From assembly GCF_050908995.1 (NCBI RefSeq), contig NC_135122.1, forward strand, positions 961,001-1,025,000: DNA of 64,000 bases. Reading direction: 5' to 3'. The DNA comes from Andrena cerasifolii (lineage: Eukaryota > Arthropoda > Insecta > Hymenoptera > Andrenidae). Of the stretch, positions 21,209 through 32,882 are shown piece after piece. Position 1 is the stretch's first letter. The number at the start of each line of letters is the position of its first letter. The translations under genes were made by a program, and so were the position numbers. The notes under the pieces were generated by a model. The model was given only the letters and a program-made list of their open reading frames with translations, had not been told where the DNA came from and ran no database searches.

Positions 21209-22656
21209 CTGTTCGGCCTTGATCCGGATGCGGGGGGAGTCAGCGCGTCCGAGAACCGTCGCTGGCTCCGGTTTCTCGGGTGGGATCTCGGCGATCCTTG
21301 GGCCAGCGAGGAGGACCCGCCCGCCTCGTTTCGGTTGAACGGGCGGGCGCGCTGGTAGTTTAAATGATCGCGATTTTCTACATAGGGTTCTCGATCCACG
21401 GGTCTTCTTGATACGCGATTTTCGTGCCTTCTAGATTCTCTAGGATCGTATGTCCTTGATTCGCGAGGTTCGTAAACTCTCGGCTCGCGGGATTCATGTA
21501 CCCTGGATTCGCGAGGCTCGTACGTTGCAAATTCTCGAGATCGTGGCAGTCTATCATATCGCGGTCTCTCTTGTGCTAATCTTCGCTGAGGGACGTACTG
21601 TCCGCGGTTGACGTCCAGCAAACGCTCGCCTTGCCTCGTCAGCAGGGCCGTTGGCCGGCGCGGCGGTGTCGGATCGCGATAATACGGCTCGCGGCTGTAC
21701 TCGTCGCGCCAATATTCTTCTCGATAGCGAGGGGAGCTGTAAGCGGAGTACGAAGAGTGATGCTCTTCGTACGGGACCTCCTCGACCGGCTGTCTCCATT
21801 CGGTCCATTGCCGCTGGGGGTCGTATGGGGTCGGCGGGCGCGCGCTCCGAGCGTGCCCGTACACGTCTTCTCGCGGAAGGCCGACCCTCTCTAATTCTCG
21901 CCTTTGTGTGTGAAGCGCCAAATCAAACGCGTCGTCCAATGTTTCCGGATTTAGTAGTGCTACCCTAGCCGAAATCCGTTGGGGAAGTCCAGCAATAAAA
22001 GAGGAACGAGCCAATCGCTCGACATCCCTCAGGGTCTTTTCGTTATTTGTTTCTACCAGTTCTTTCGCTCTTAAGGTCACCTGACGGTGCAGACGGCACA
22101 CGCGGTGGATAAAATCTATGATACGTTCTCGCGGAAACATGCTTATACGCTCAAGTTCCAATCGGAACTCCTCATAACCACGGCATGGGGAATATCGGGC
22201 CCTGAGGAGGGTGAGTAGCTCGGCTACGCTCCCACAACCTTTCCCCTCGACATAGAATCTGATTGGTTGGTCTAATTTAAATATGAGGCCGTCCAGGAAT
22301 CTGTCTTCCTGGCCGGGCGGTACACGTTTTACAGCACGCTGTATCGAGGCAGCGAAGTCCTCCAAAGTTACTAGGTCGGGGTCGAAACGGGGAACGTGGT
22401 CGAGCTGCCGATACACTCTCTCCTCGTCGGCTCGGGCTTGCCATACGTCCATTCTAGACGTCTCTAGGCCGTTAGTCCGCGAGCCGAAAGATAGCCCATT
22501 GCCCGAAGGCGGTGTGGGAGGAGGAGGAAGAACGGAAGATACTCCACCTGAGGTTCGTACATTAGAGGGCTGATCCGACGGGGATCTAAGCAAACCACCT
22601 GGCATTGTTATACAATGCTCGGCAAAAAGGCTTTGAGTAATAGGAAGCGTAGTCAA
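21205..22656 (-). CDS. Errantivirus-like gag (483 aa)
   Basis: An intact ORF beginning after the primer site. The middle (DFIHRVCRLHRQVTLRAKEL) is a retrotransposon-gag core. The C-terminal half is Arg/Glu/Tyr-rich with tandem YEPRESR-like repeats. There is no CCHC knuckle, common for errantivirus gag. It would build the particle and bind RNA through the basic tail. It overlaps pol by a few codons in another frame. Confidence 0.8.
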   Translation of the reverse strand: MTTLPITQSLFAEHCITMPGGLLRSPSDQPSNVRTSGGVSSVLPPPPTPPSGNGLSFGSRTNGLETSRMDVWQARADEERVYRQLDHVPRFDPDLVTLEDFAASIQRAVKRVPPGQEDRFLDGLIFKLDQPIRFYVEGKGCGSVAELLTLLRARYSPCRGYEEFRLELERISMFPRERIIDFIHRVCRLHRQVTLRAKELVETNNEKTLRDVERLARSSFIAGLPQRISARVALLNPETLDDAFDLALHTQRRELERVGLPREDVYGHARSARPPTPYDPQRQWTEWRQPVEEVPYEEHHSSYSAYSSPRYREEYWRDEYSREPYYRDPTPPRRPTALLTRQGERLLDVNRGQYVPQRRLAQERPRYDRLPRSREFATYEPRESRVHESREPRVYEPRESRTYDPRESRRHENRVSRRPVDREPYVENRDHLNYQRARPFNRNEAGGSSSLAQGSPRSHPRNRSQRRFSDALTPPASGSRPNS

Positions 22657-22743
22657 GTTACGAGCAGATAAGATTGCGACTGGTCGCGGTTATACGCGAC
22701 GGCGCGATCTTTTCTTCTGAAAGGGGATGATTAGAAGAATCAT

Positions 22744-22761
22744 ATCCCACTTCTGACACCA
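22744..22761 (-). promoter_or_regulatory. Primer binding site complementary to tRNA-Leu
   Basis: The + strand ATCCCACTTCTGACACCA matches the 3' end of a leucine tRNA with CCA, three bases from the LTR edge at 22765. Confidence 0.8.
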
Positions 22762-22764
22762 GTT

Positions 22765-23552
22765 TGTTACGTCCCGATATAGGACTTCCTGTAAATCACC
22801 CCGAGCGGTTGGAATGATTTACCGGGTTCTTGCTATATCGAAGGGCTAAGGCCCACCTTGACTATACTTACCGTAGATAAGGAAGGTGTAAAGGGGTTGA
22901 AATAATAAAGTTCAGAGGATAAGGCGGAAAAACGATAAGGCTACATATATTGTTACAGAAATTAAATGACTCTGCCTCGAGACAGCGCTTCGCCTTGGCT
23001 GTCGCTCGCTGTGTCGCTCGGGTGTCTTGCGGCACGCTTGCCGTCTCGTGTTTCGGTCGCTCGCAGTGTCGCTGACCCACGGGTAGGTCGTGGTCGCTCG
23101 CTGTGCTTCTCGGATGTCGGTGGCCTAGAGCCCGTCGTACCGCACTGTCTCTAACGTACTTCTACGCGGTCCTACTTCGGTCTCGATTGACGCGCAAGGG
23201 CTCTCCCGGCTAGGCCGTTTCCTGTGTGTTGGACGGAGTTACTCTTCTTACGAATTACTATCGGCCGATCGCGCTTCGCGGAATCTGCGTGGGGACGTGG
23301 TCGCGGTATCTAGACGGTCCTCTGGTCCGTCCCGACTTTCTAACGCGAGCACTCGAATAAGAATAATGTTTTTGCGGCTCTCGATCGCGGGCCGAACCTC
23401 GCTCGATCCCCACGAATGGGGAGAACTGCCCCGTCGGCAGTTGTCGGTTGCTTCACAAATTCCTCGATTATTTCCCAATAATCGGGGGCCCTGGCCGAGC
23501 GCGGTCGTTGTCCCTATCGCTGTTGTCACGGGCTCAGCACCCAGCGATTGCT
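22765..23552 (-). repeat. 5' LTR of the errantivirus-like element (outer end truncated)
   Basis: The inner end is GGGACGTAACA on the - strand beside the primer site. The first roughly 92 bases of the LTR, known from the left copy, are missing at 23552. With both copies the full LTR would be about 880 bp. Confidence 0.8.
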
Positions 23553-23712
23553 GAACACCGATCGATAATCGAGGACGTTTCACTCGGCTGTGTTCTTCCA
23601 ACGATTCGATACACTCGTTGCACCGTTCTTCCCACGCGAGGTATTCTTCGCGTGAAATCAATCGCGCAGATTGATCCAACAATTGACGTTCTACTTGCGC
23701 GAATTCTCCCAT
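23553..23712 (-). CDS. N-terminal fragment of an unrecognised element gene, cut by the LTR
   Basis: A - strand ORF starts at ATG 23712 and reads about 53 codons (including ISREEYLAWEERCNECIES) before running into LTR sequence, where the frame happens to stay open. The helical, charged start and basic patch (RVKRPRLS) suggest a real protein start. I suspect a gene of the same Polinton-like family, but this is only context. Confidence 0.35.
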
Positions 23713-25640
23713 GGTTGTAAATGGAATATGTCTTTTCCGCGCAACACGTTGCAGCGATTTGCGGCTTTGTGCAGTTTATAGTTCGCTTTTAAGACTGATA
23801 CCATGGTTTGGTATCTCTGCCTAACTCTTTTGGCGTACCCCCATCCCTCGAATGCACCGCATGCAAAAACGACGATCCGTCCTAGCATGGTTCTGTGCAG
23901 TTTCTGCCGATACAGCATAATTCTTTCTATGATTCGCGCGTATGACGAATTAGCGCGCAAAATCATTCGACACAGTTTCTGCTGACACCGCATAATTCTA
24001 AGATTCGACGCTTTCACAGATATTATATTACATTTCTAACGCGGTTACTAGGTAAACGCGGAGTTCGAGGAATTGGTATTCAAATCGGTCTAATCGGAAG
24101 AATGTTATGCGCGTTACAGTACAAATTATTAATTAGTAATTTATAGAATTTTGTTTGGTATCGGGATTCAAAGATCTAGTCCTATACAGGCCCCGTACTG
24201 AGTTATTGTAAGGATTCAGTTTGTATATCATTAAATAACTTCTGCTCGAGTGTAAAGTTCAAATGTGAATAGTTATATTTTTATTCTTTCTCTTGTTCTG
24301 ACGTTAAGAAGGCTAAAGAGCCAAGGGTAGTCCCAAAATATTGGCTAAAGCCAATATTGACTCTCCGCACTCGCCAGTTGGCAATAGAACACATAAAATA
24401 TTTGCTTTACAAGAATTCACGCTCGCCAATCGTTAAACTGTTTACAATGTTTTAAGGAAAAGAAATGCGCAACTCACCCGCTATATCGGCTATTTTTTTA
24501 CAATGTTCGAATTTCTTTCGTATGACCTTTTGTTAACGCTCTCTAAAACACCTATTCCGTGCCTAGGAAAGAGAAATTCACACTCACACTCGATATTGAC
24601 GGTTATTATAAATGAAAGCGATAAATAAAATAAATCAAGCACAAAAAGGAATGAGATCTAACAGAAGGTTGATCCCAACGCAACATAGAAAATTAGCCAG
24701 GATTATTAAGCGAATATAAAATGCAGATTTATAAAATTGAGAAAACGATCAAGTTAAAACAAAAAAACACTATTTAACGTGGCAGATGAGTCCATTCACT
24801 ATAAACTTAGGAATCTCTGGCTCGAAACGGTATTTAAGTTAAAGCAAAGAATTACTATCCACGGACACCTTGTCACGCTCTCCGCGACTGTACGACAAAG
24901 AGTGACTTCAGCTTCGCGCCCCCGAGAGCGTCCGGCCGTGAGGCCCGTTCAGAAAAGCTGAGGCTGCAGTCCCAATCATGCCCCAGCAACCGTTGCACGA
25001 TGTCATTAGGTGTTCTCACCTTCATTCTTTCATACTTTATACTTATGCGCTACCGGCGTCAAACAGGGTACTATCGTCCCCACGCTTCTCACACTCAGAT
25101 CACTCCTTTACATTGATGCGACGATTCGACGGTCGGAAATGCGCTCGACGAGGTTTCACCAAAATGCTAGATGCATTGTCAAGACGCACCCCCGCCGCTT
25201 ACATTTAATCAATGTCGCGAGGGATGAGAACAACTGCTTATTTTGAACGAACTACTGAGAACCACGCTGATGCCTCAGCACAGTCCCACGTTCAGGGTAC
25301 AGTGCAACGGTCAAACGTCGCGACGACGACGTTCCCAGTACCGAGTATCCATTTTCATAGATAAAATACAGTGAACAGAAATGCGCTCGACGAGGGATTT
25401 CCCAGAACGCTAATCGTTGTCGAAGCACTCTGCCCACTAGCAAAAGAGAAAAGAAAAATAACTAAGATTTTTAAAAATTTTGAAGTTTCGGGACGTAACA
25501 CATTCAACACGTGTCGAGACTTTTATCCTTGAAGGTGGGGCTCAAATTACATACAATCGCGCGATATGCTGCGATGTTAAGATTGGAAAACATTATGGAA
25601 AAATTGGTAGCTTTAAAATAAAATGCTGTGGTGGGGGAGG
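23713..25640. other. No recognised gene; decayed intergenic sequence
   Basis: AT-rich sequence with short unsupported frames. It holds a perfect 10-bp-arm hairpin at 24337-24358 (AATATTGGCT, AA, complement). Two related segments near 25136 and 25378 share AAATGCGCTCGACGAGG. Confidence 0.5.
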
Positions 25641-25650
25641 CAATTGCACC

Positions 25651-25696
25651 TCTATTTAAGCCGAGCTCTCGGACGCTATTCCATCAATCGCTCAGT
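25651..25696 (+). promoter_or_regulatory. TATA plus initiator-like promoter
   Basis: TCTATTTAAG (25651) is followed by CTCAGTAGCC (25691), with a second TCAGT at 25701, upstream of the two-exon gene. A similar pair precedes the ORF at 40569. Confidence 0.45.
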
Positions 25697-25756
25697 AGCC
25701 TCAGTGACTTCGACGGAATAGACGGTACTCCATAAAAAAATATAGTGCACATCAAA

Positions 25757-26340
25757 ATGTACAAACACAGCTTAAACGATTGCGCAGCCGGCAACGATGT
25801 TGGGTTTCCAAATAAATGCCAACAACAGCAGCAACAACAACAACATCATCAACAATCCAATATGAGGTACGTACGCGTTACTGTACATTTTTCATTGACT
25901 TCATTCACTGTAAACGCAAACGATCGAAGTATCAATTTCATGTACTTGTTTCTTACAGTTCTGGATCCGTATCGTTAAAAACGATGAAAACACCGAAACC
26001 ATCAATCGTGCGGATCCTGGGGCATGATTATCCATTGACTGCAACAACTTATAAACGTCTAACTATAGGAATTCGCATTGATATGGATTTATGTCACGTC
26101 GAGATCGCCATAGCCGACAACAAAGGCAGCGAGTTAAGCTTTTCAATGTCTACGTGGAAGCTCCTGCTACAAAACGAGGTGGACATACTCCAACGATTAC
26201 GCAGCAACGCAACATCGCCCCAAACTCACATTATAATTGATCATTTACGACTAGAGTTCACGCGTATGCATGATAATCAACTTATTAAAATCACCGATAA
26301 TCGCGTTGTCATATATATGACTGAAGCCACGATGTGTTAA
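25757..26340 (+). CDS. Two-exon gene of unknown function, Gln/His run (163 aa)
   Basis: Exon 1 25757-25866 (ATG, donor ATGAG/GTACGT) and exon 2 25959-26340 (acceptor TTTCTTACAG) are separated by a 92-bp intron. The join is in phase and ends at TAA. The N terminus contains a Gln run then HH. The body is soluble-looking (KPSIVRILGHDYPL). A promoter pair lies about 65-105 bases upstream. I do not recognise the family. Position among Polinton-like fragments and the shared promoter pattern suggest a gene of that element type, but a host gene is possible. The frame is undamaged while neighbours are broken. Confidence 0.55.
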
Positions 26341-26371
26341 CTATTCGCGTACAATCATTGCATTGAACATA

Positions 26372-27540
26372 TGTAACGTTTCTAGGCGTGACGTTGACGC
26401 GAGTTACAGGATTTTGGGATCGGTTCGTGTGGCGTGCGATAAAGAATTAAAATTCAAGAACAAGAATTAATCTTAATAGTGTTTATTCAATAAAACACCT
26501 CTAGATTATACAAACAACAAAATTAACGCTTTATGATATTAAAGAAATTAGAGTGGTTAGGTTGCGACTCTCGGTCGGTACAAAGAATATAGTTGATCGT
26601 CTTGGGTTGCGACTCTTGGTCGGTACAAAAGAATGCCCGTTTGATCGATCGATTTGAAGTAAAGTAACTTAAATAACTAATAGCGACGTCTTAGTCGATT
26701 GAAAGGGATTAACTTATATAGAAAGATAATAGAATTATATTAGTAGCTTAGGATTTAGAAATTGAATATGTTTAAGTTGAGATTTGCTCTCAATTGTTTC
26801 TCCGTTTCATCAGGGGCAGATATTGCCACCTGGTATGATCTCAGTCTCACGTTGCTCAGGAGTAATGTTACTAACCTGAGAATAAGAATTAATAACTTTG
26901 CTTCAACAAACTAAGGGGCCTACAAAGCGGCTTCCACGGTTGGAGCATTAATTTATGTTGGGATCAGCTATTAGCTTCAAATGATCCTTAAGTATTGAAC
27001 GCATGGAATAGAATGTCTAGAATAGAATTCTCGACTGGCATCGAATGAATCGAATAGAATGGAATGAATTTCTCTGGGCTATCGTGTCCGTATTTATACA
27101 TATTCTGGATCTTGGGAGCGCACCAGTAGGAATGGAATTCGACTATAACGAGTCAATCATTCTCGACTCGCTCGATCCGTTCTCCAGCCAGTCTACAAAT
27201 CGACTGGTTAGTGCGCAGGTGCGCGTGGAACGCTCGGTTCTCTCACTCATCGCTATGCATATTTCTCTGCTCTCGATCCTTACTCTCGCCGATCCGCCGA
27301 TCGACTGAGGATCGCGCATGCGTTTGATTCTCCCACTCTTCATCACTCAATTCTCTCTTTCATCGCACTCGCGTTTCGCGATACTCTGAGCTAATATTAA
27401 TATTAATACTAAACACACCTTATAAAAGTAGGAATAACAAGAATATAATAAGAATATAATAAGAATATAAGTATTTAAGTGCTTATTAATTGGGTTTATT
27501 AACACGAAAAAGAAAGGGGCAGTTTTGGGGGTTTGTTACA
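26372..27540. mobile_element. 1169-bp insertion with LTR-like ends, probable solo LTR
   Basis: It begins TGTAAC and ends GTTACA, and is flanked by the 4-bp duplication CATA (26368-26371 and 27541-27544). No coding capacity was found. The ends and duplication size fit a solo LTR. No second copy is in the window. Confidence 0.7.
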
Positions 27541-27543
27541 CAT

Positions 27544-27753
27544 ATGTACACGTGGATAACTGAAAATATGTACTCTGTAAGCAGTAAATATGCCACTTTC
27601 GTAGACGTTCTACGTAGCGCTACCGCGCCAACAGATTATGTAAAATTAATTTCTGAAAGCGAACACTTCGAACAGCATTCATTGATTGATTGTGAATTGT
27701 TAGCATGTGCAATCAATCATATTGTGGATGATGCTTGTAGTAAAAACTGTTAA
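27544..27753 (+). CDS. Short ORF of unknown function (69 aa)
   Basis: The ATG lies just after the CATA duplication of the insertion, so the insertion separates this ORF from its original upstream sequence. The product (including YATFVDVLRSATAPTDYVKL) has no recognised domain. It may be the next gene of the same element as 25757-26340, since removing the insertion would place it about 200 bases downstream. Confidence 0.35.
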   Translation: MYTWITENMYSVSSKYATFVDVLRSATAPTDYVKLISESEHFEQHSLIDCELLACAINHIVDDACSKNC

Positions 27754-28957
27754 ATTATATTCTTTTAATTTTATGATTTGTAACAATATATGTATCTTAA
27801 ACCTATATTATTTCTCCATTTCATACACCCGTCATCCTCCTCGCCATCTAATTTTAAGATTCGACGTTTTTGTATTACATTTCATTCTTCGCGCCGCCAA
27901 GTAACATCATCCCACACGGCCGCTCCAGAGGTGTCGAATTACACGAGATCGCGTGATACGCAGCGACGTTAAATCGGAACGCTTTGAAATACAGGTAGCT
28001 TTAGAATGCATGCGATTCTATCCCCTATGTAGTGGTGTCCCTTTCCCTCCTAGAATTTTAACTTTAAAGTAATGCTCCGTCTCTTTCCCTCGAAGACGCG
28101 GTGTCGAAAAACGTCGACCTTTCCCGACATCGTCCGAAACAATTTACGATGCATATTGGTTTGGAAAAAAAATTTCTAGGACAGTCCCCACCCTGGGTTA
28201 GGTCTGAAAAAATTTTCGGGTGGGCCAAGTTCTGAAAGAGATTTTTTTCGGGGGTCAGTGCCTCCCTCTGAAAAATTTCCGACGGTGGGCTAGATCTGGA
28301 GAGGCCTCCGCGGCGGCTCGGCTCAGACTGATCCCCTCCACGATTACGGCTTCCCCCACTCCGCGGCTCGTGCGCGCGCACCCGCTCTTCCATTCCCCGC
28401 AGGCCCCGCACCGATGTTCCTCTCCGCCGCGCTCCCCCGCGCGCCCTCACTTCCCCCCGCCCCACGCTCCCCTCAGAGGACCAGGGTTGGAACCCGCCTT
28501 GCTATACTACTTGTTGTTTTTTCTTATTTAATTTCCCTAGAAAATATCCAAATTGCTGATGTTTCATCATGTGTCCAGGTATTGGGACAGTAAAATCGGG
28601 ACAGCGGGACATACTAGTTTAGCTGTCCAGGAATTGTGCCATTGTAAGGACTATGAATTTTCAATATTTTACAAAATTATTCAATTCAATAACATGTTGG
28701 TTTTTTTAAATGATAAAGTACACGCAGTGCCCCATGTAATTGCAAAATTGTTTTTATATAAATCGACTTGTATAACTGCAAAATTTTCAATCGCGTTTCC
28801 CCCGTACCTTAAATGTCCAGGTATTGGGACATTTACCTTATGTAGATCCTTTGAAAGGCTTGTCTACACTCTCCGTATCTACCCAGTAAACAAACTGACC
28901 GCAGTATGCCAGCAGATTGACAGCAGATTCGAGAAGATCTTGACGTCAGATTCGGGA
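27754..28957. other. No recognised gene; includes a dispersed GC-rich repeat
   Basis: 28258-28480 matches 40981-41187 in the same orientation (shared core around GATCTGGAGAGG, CCTCCACGATTACGGCT, CCCTCAGAGGACC). The rest is AT-rich and uninformative. Confidence 0.55.
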
Positions 28958-29145
28958 CCTACTATATCCGCATTTAACTATGGTTTTGTGGTCAGAGCCT
29001 GACATCAGGATCTGGCCGCAGATTGATATCAGATTTCGATCAGATCTTGCTGACAAAAACCCATCGCAGATTGGCGGTAGAAATCAAGCAGATCCTGATG
29101 TCAGGATTTGACCGCAAAACCATAGTTTATTGCGGACATAGTAGG
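28958..29145. repeat. Imperfect inverted repeat, 57-bp arms
   Basis: The arms 28958-29014 and 29089-29145 are reverse complements with a few mismatches (shared TAACTATGGTTTTG and CCTGACATCAGGATCTG). The loop carries repeated CAGATT words. It resembles a small foldback element. Confidence 0.75.
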
Positions 29146-31209
29146 CAATTTTATATAATAGTATAGATTTAAAAACAGTCTGAAAGTCTTAAGCGTATAT
29201 TAATATTGAACACGTTTTTATAAGATCGACTTGAAAGATCTGGTTCTTACTAGATTTTATGGAAGAAAGAGAAGTTGGAAAACCATGTATTTAGACGGGT
29301 ATTATAACATTTTTAATATTTTACTTAGCAGGTTGTTCAGTCAATTGAATGCCAGGGAGGCTCAAAATAATTATTTAAACTTTTAAAGACAAATATAAAA
29401 GAATTAATGATAACTATTCCATTCAGTCATCTTAGGGCGGTATATCATCAGTTGTTGCTTAAGACTAAGACCAGTGATGCCAGAATGAGGACGGGTTTCC
29501 TCGAGAATTTCCCCCACCACGCACGTACACTACGCCGGAGCTGCGTGTCCGTGAGCTCGGCGCTTCGGACAACGTCGGGAAGACGAGAGAGAAAACGAAT
29601 GTGTGTCTTTCTCTCTCGCTCTTGAAACGCTGTGATCCAAAGTGAGGTGCAAGCGACACGCGCCATGCGCGATCTTCTTGAGTGTCTCGAGGTACACTTT
29701 TCACGTTCTGACGTATGTACAATACTTTTGTAATGAAAAAAATTTGGAAAAAATTTGTTACGGAAATCTCGTTTTAAGACCTCCTGATCACGTTTTGACT
29801 ATTTAGAAAAGAGCTTTTTTTTAAATATCTCTTATATTTGTTAACCCGATTACGTTTAAACGGCAAAATGGATTTTAATGAAACTTTATATTTAATTTTT
29901 ACATTCTTGTCTTAATATTCTTGATCCGATTATATCGCGAAAAATGATAATTACCCGTTATGGTTCTTCGATTTTTCAGATATACGATCTAAATTCTACA
30001 TAAAAAGAGTTAATAAAAATTCTTCTGTAACTTCTTTAACAAAGAAAAATGTACATTCATAATTTCTTGTTTTCATTTTACATTTCCGTACATTTTATTT
30101 GAACTATTTCTATTTTTCAAACCTAAAAACGAATTTTTTTATTAAAAGATGAATAGGTATTTTGATACTGTACATTGGTGAACTTTGTTAAAATTAGAAT
30201 CCACTCTTGGCTAGTACCGTGGACGCTGTAGCAACCTTCGATAAAATATATTTTTTCAGAGTATGATCTAAAAATCTAAAATCTTAACGTAATCAAATTT
30301 CTCGATAGATTTTTCGATAATTATATCAAGTTGCGACAAAGAATCACGCACTATTTACAAATTAATTACGCGCAGCGTGCACGCTACCGCTCGATGGAAA
30401 CTACGGGAAAGTGGTGGTCTCTTCCATCGGGAGGGATATGTAAACAATTAGTTATGCAAATCTAACATCGCGATACATGTTGTACTCTAAAATGTACAAA
30501 TTGGTATAAAGGAATTGTACAAGAATAGGAGAGAATGGTAACTGGTAAATGCATCTGTGGCAGTTCGGTACTGTCACCATTGCTTTGCTGTTATTTCTTT
30601 TAGCCTTTTCTTCGATTTTTCTCCTTTCTGATTTTTTCTTACTAGTTTACGATTTCCTATCTATTTTTTTCGTTTCCCGTTTCCAGGGTTCGCTCGGGCC
30701 TGGTTTTCGTCAAGTAGGTACATTTAACGGTCAGATCCGCGCGAACCCAAGCGATTCGCGATCTGTGGTCGCGTATACTTTGTTTACGAGCCAATGTGTT
30801 TATTGGGGGGTCGCGCAGTTGCGTTTCGCGCATTTAACCGTCATTTCAGTAGAAATAGAGATCAGGTGGTGAGTATTATTTGTTTCGCTCTGCATGTTTT
30901 TGGTGAATTCGGGTCTGTCGGGTTAGAAGTCTGTAGTTAGTAGCCCCCTATATCTCCCCTTTTCTATACGGTAGCATTTGCTTGTTGCTTTGTGTATAAT
31001 ATTTTTCCTACACATTTCATTTTTTTCGTGGTTACGATGGAAACGTTTGAGAAAACAGGTGAAAAGGCTACTCCTATTTATCGGTCGTTGTGGGAAACGA
31101 ATGAGAAGTTCCTGTTGTGCCCTGCGTGATGGCTCGCAAGGCTGGTACGGGATCTGGCGTAATCGTGGGTTCGGGAGTGATTAAAGGATGAGAATCCACC
31201 GGATGAACT

Positions 31210-31500
31210 ACACCAAGTGTGATTAAACCCAAAGACTAAGTCTTTATTCAAAAACACTTAAACTAGACCGGAGTGTACAAGTAGGAATTAACCGTGTTAA
31301 CTGGTCGAGAGTCGGTTCTAGAGTCTCCCGATTTGCGGCGGCAAATCGGTTTTTATTGCGCTATTGGGCGTGGTGCCGTCGCTTCGCGTTGCCGTGCATG
31401 GTCACGTTGCAACGCTCGCAATTTCGCTGATTTTGTAGTTTCGCGCTTTGCCTCGCAACTGATTTTGCTTAGGAACGTCTCGAACGTTCTGGAGTAGTAT
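31210..31500. other. LTR-like fragment inside the TTA element
   Basis: The - strand has AATAAAGACTTAGTCTTTGG, a terminator-like palindrome around a polyadenylation signal, as in many insect LTRs. The limits are unclear. Confidence 0.25.
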
Positions 31501-31534
31501 AATGGTTAATATGAAGTATAATATGTCGCGTGAC

Positions 31535-32353
31535 ACGTGTGCTTGGGCGTTGCCTGGGCACAACATTCCGATCGTGGATTCGCGAAGTCCCTAATGATAA
31601 AAGCCTTTTCTACTGTTCTGCATGCGAGAAAACTTTTTCTTGCGGCTCGTCAAACGTTAAAAGGCATGCGGAATCAGCGAGACATAAATATTTGTTATCT
31701 AAAAAAATTCCGCGAATGCATGCTAAGGTCTCGAGAAAGAATTTTATGCCTCAATGGCTTGAGGATTTCAAGCCCTGTTACATAAGGTCGCCGATGATCC
31801 TTTTTCGTGTTTCTGTTCGGTTTGTAAAAAATCATTTGCTTGCGGGCTGTCGCAAATCCAACGGCACGCGGATTCTAAGTGCCACATCAAAAACTGCGAA
31901 AAAAATGGAATGGATGTGAGGAAATCGAACGATTTCAGATCGCAATGCGAGGAATCGCCTTTGTCATTTGATGAACGAAAAAAAATCGCGGAAGTTCGTT
32001 TTGCTGCATTAGCTGCTGACAAAAATATTTCGCATCAATCCGCAAAGGCGATTCTTAAATTCTTCCAAGACGTTGGGAAAGATCCTGATGTTTTGGAACA
32101 TATGACGTGTGGTCGAACAAAGTGTTCTAATATTATATCGAAAGTTCTGTGTCCTCGGGAAACAGAGCGTCTTAGTCATGTGTTACAGAATTGTAAATTT
32201 ACAGTATTTATTGATGAGACATCCGACTCTACCAATGAGAAATGGATGTCGTTTATTGTTCGGTATGTCGCACCCGAGACTTTGGATGTTCGAACGGAAT
32301 TAGTAGAATTAATTAATCTTGACGCGCGAGAATGTACTGCCGATAAACTATAA
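31535..32353 (+). pseudogene. hAT transposase, N-terminal half with BED-type fingers
   Basis: Frames at 31530-31919 and 31910-32353 encode BED-like fingers (FYCSACEKTF, KRHAESARH) and then the start of a hAT catalytic region (KFTVFIDETSDSTNEKWMSF, with DE/D-type acidic residues). Frames are shifted between the two parts, and the protein ends where the right inverted arm begins. It is therefore a truncated transposase captured inside the long-inverted-repeat element. Confidence 0.72.
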
Positions 32354-32882
32354 AGTTTCATTGAAATCCATTTTGCCGTTTAAACGTAATCGGGTTAACA
32401 AATATATGAGATATTTAAAAAAAAAAGCTCTTTTCTAAATAGTCAAAACGTGATCAGGAGGTCTTAGAACGAGATTTCCGTAACAAATTTTTTCCAAATT
32501 TTTTTCATTACAAGAGTATTGTACATACGTCAGAACGTGAAAAGTGTACCTCGAGACACTCAAGAAGATCGCGCATGGCGCGTGTCGCTTGCACCTCACT
32601 TTGGATCACAGCGTTTCAAAAGCGAGAGAGAAAGACACACATTCGTTTTCTCTCTCGTCTTCCCGACGTTGTCCGAAGCGCCGAGCTCACGGACACGCAG
32701 CTCCGGCGTAGTGTACGTGCGTGGTGGGGGAAATTCTCGAGGAAACCCGTCCTCATTCTGGCATCACTGATTAATACTTAAGCATCCGGCATCCTTTACT
32801 AATCTACTAGACTAGTAGAGGATGCCGCATGCTTGCGACGATCTTAGTCTTAAGCAACGACTGATAGATAATACCGCCCTTA

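Larger units (their letters stand above)
9718..23552 (-). mobile_element. Env-bearing Ty3/Gypsy (errantivirus-like) element with a nested opposite-strand remnant
   Basis: Order on the - strand: 5' LTR, tRNA-Leu primer site, gag, pol, env, a CxxC-module ORF, then the nested insert, polypurine tract and 3' LTR. The LTRs share 621 aligned bases with roughly a dozen differences by eye. Gag-pol-env with a fusion-protein-type env is the errantivirus plan. The copy is defective: a frameshift in pol near 19690, an in-frame stop at 18171-18169 and a frameshift near the end of env. The outer end of each LTR is missing (about 167 bp left, 92 bp right). Confidence 0.85.
29435..32879. mobile_element. 3.4-kb long-terminal-inverted-repeat transposon, TTA target duplication
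   Basis: The ends are GGGCGGTAT and its complement, flanked by TTA at 29432-29434 and 32880-32882. Long arms 29435-29889 and 32350-32879 match in inverted orientation. The right arm holds an extra hairpin of about 70 bases near 32775-32860. TTA duplication and GGG ends fit the PIF/Harbinger superfamily, but the only transposase inside is hAT-like, so the mobilising enzyme is uncertain. Confidence 0.8.

Noticed and set aside
28064..28531. GC-rich frames on both strands
   Set aside because: Pro/Arg-rich translations of a dispersed repeat that is also at 40919-41265.
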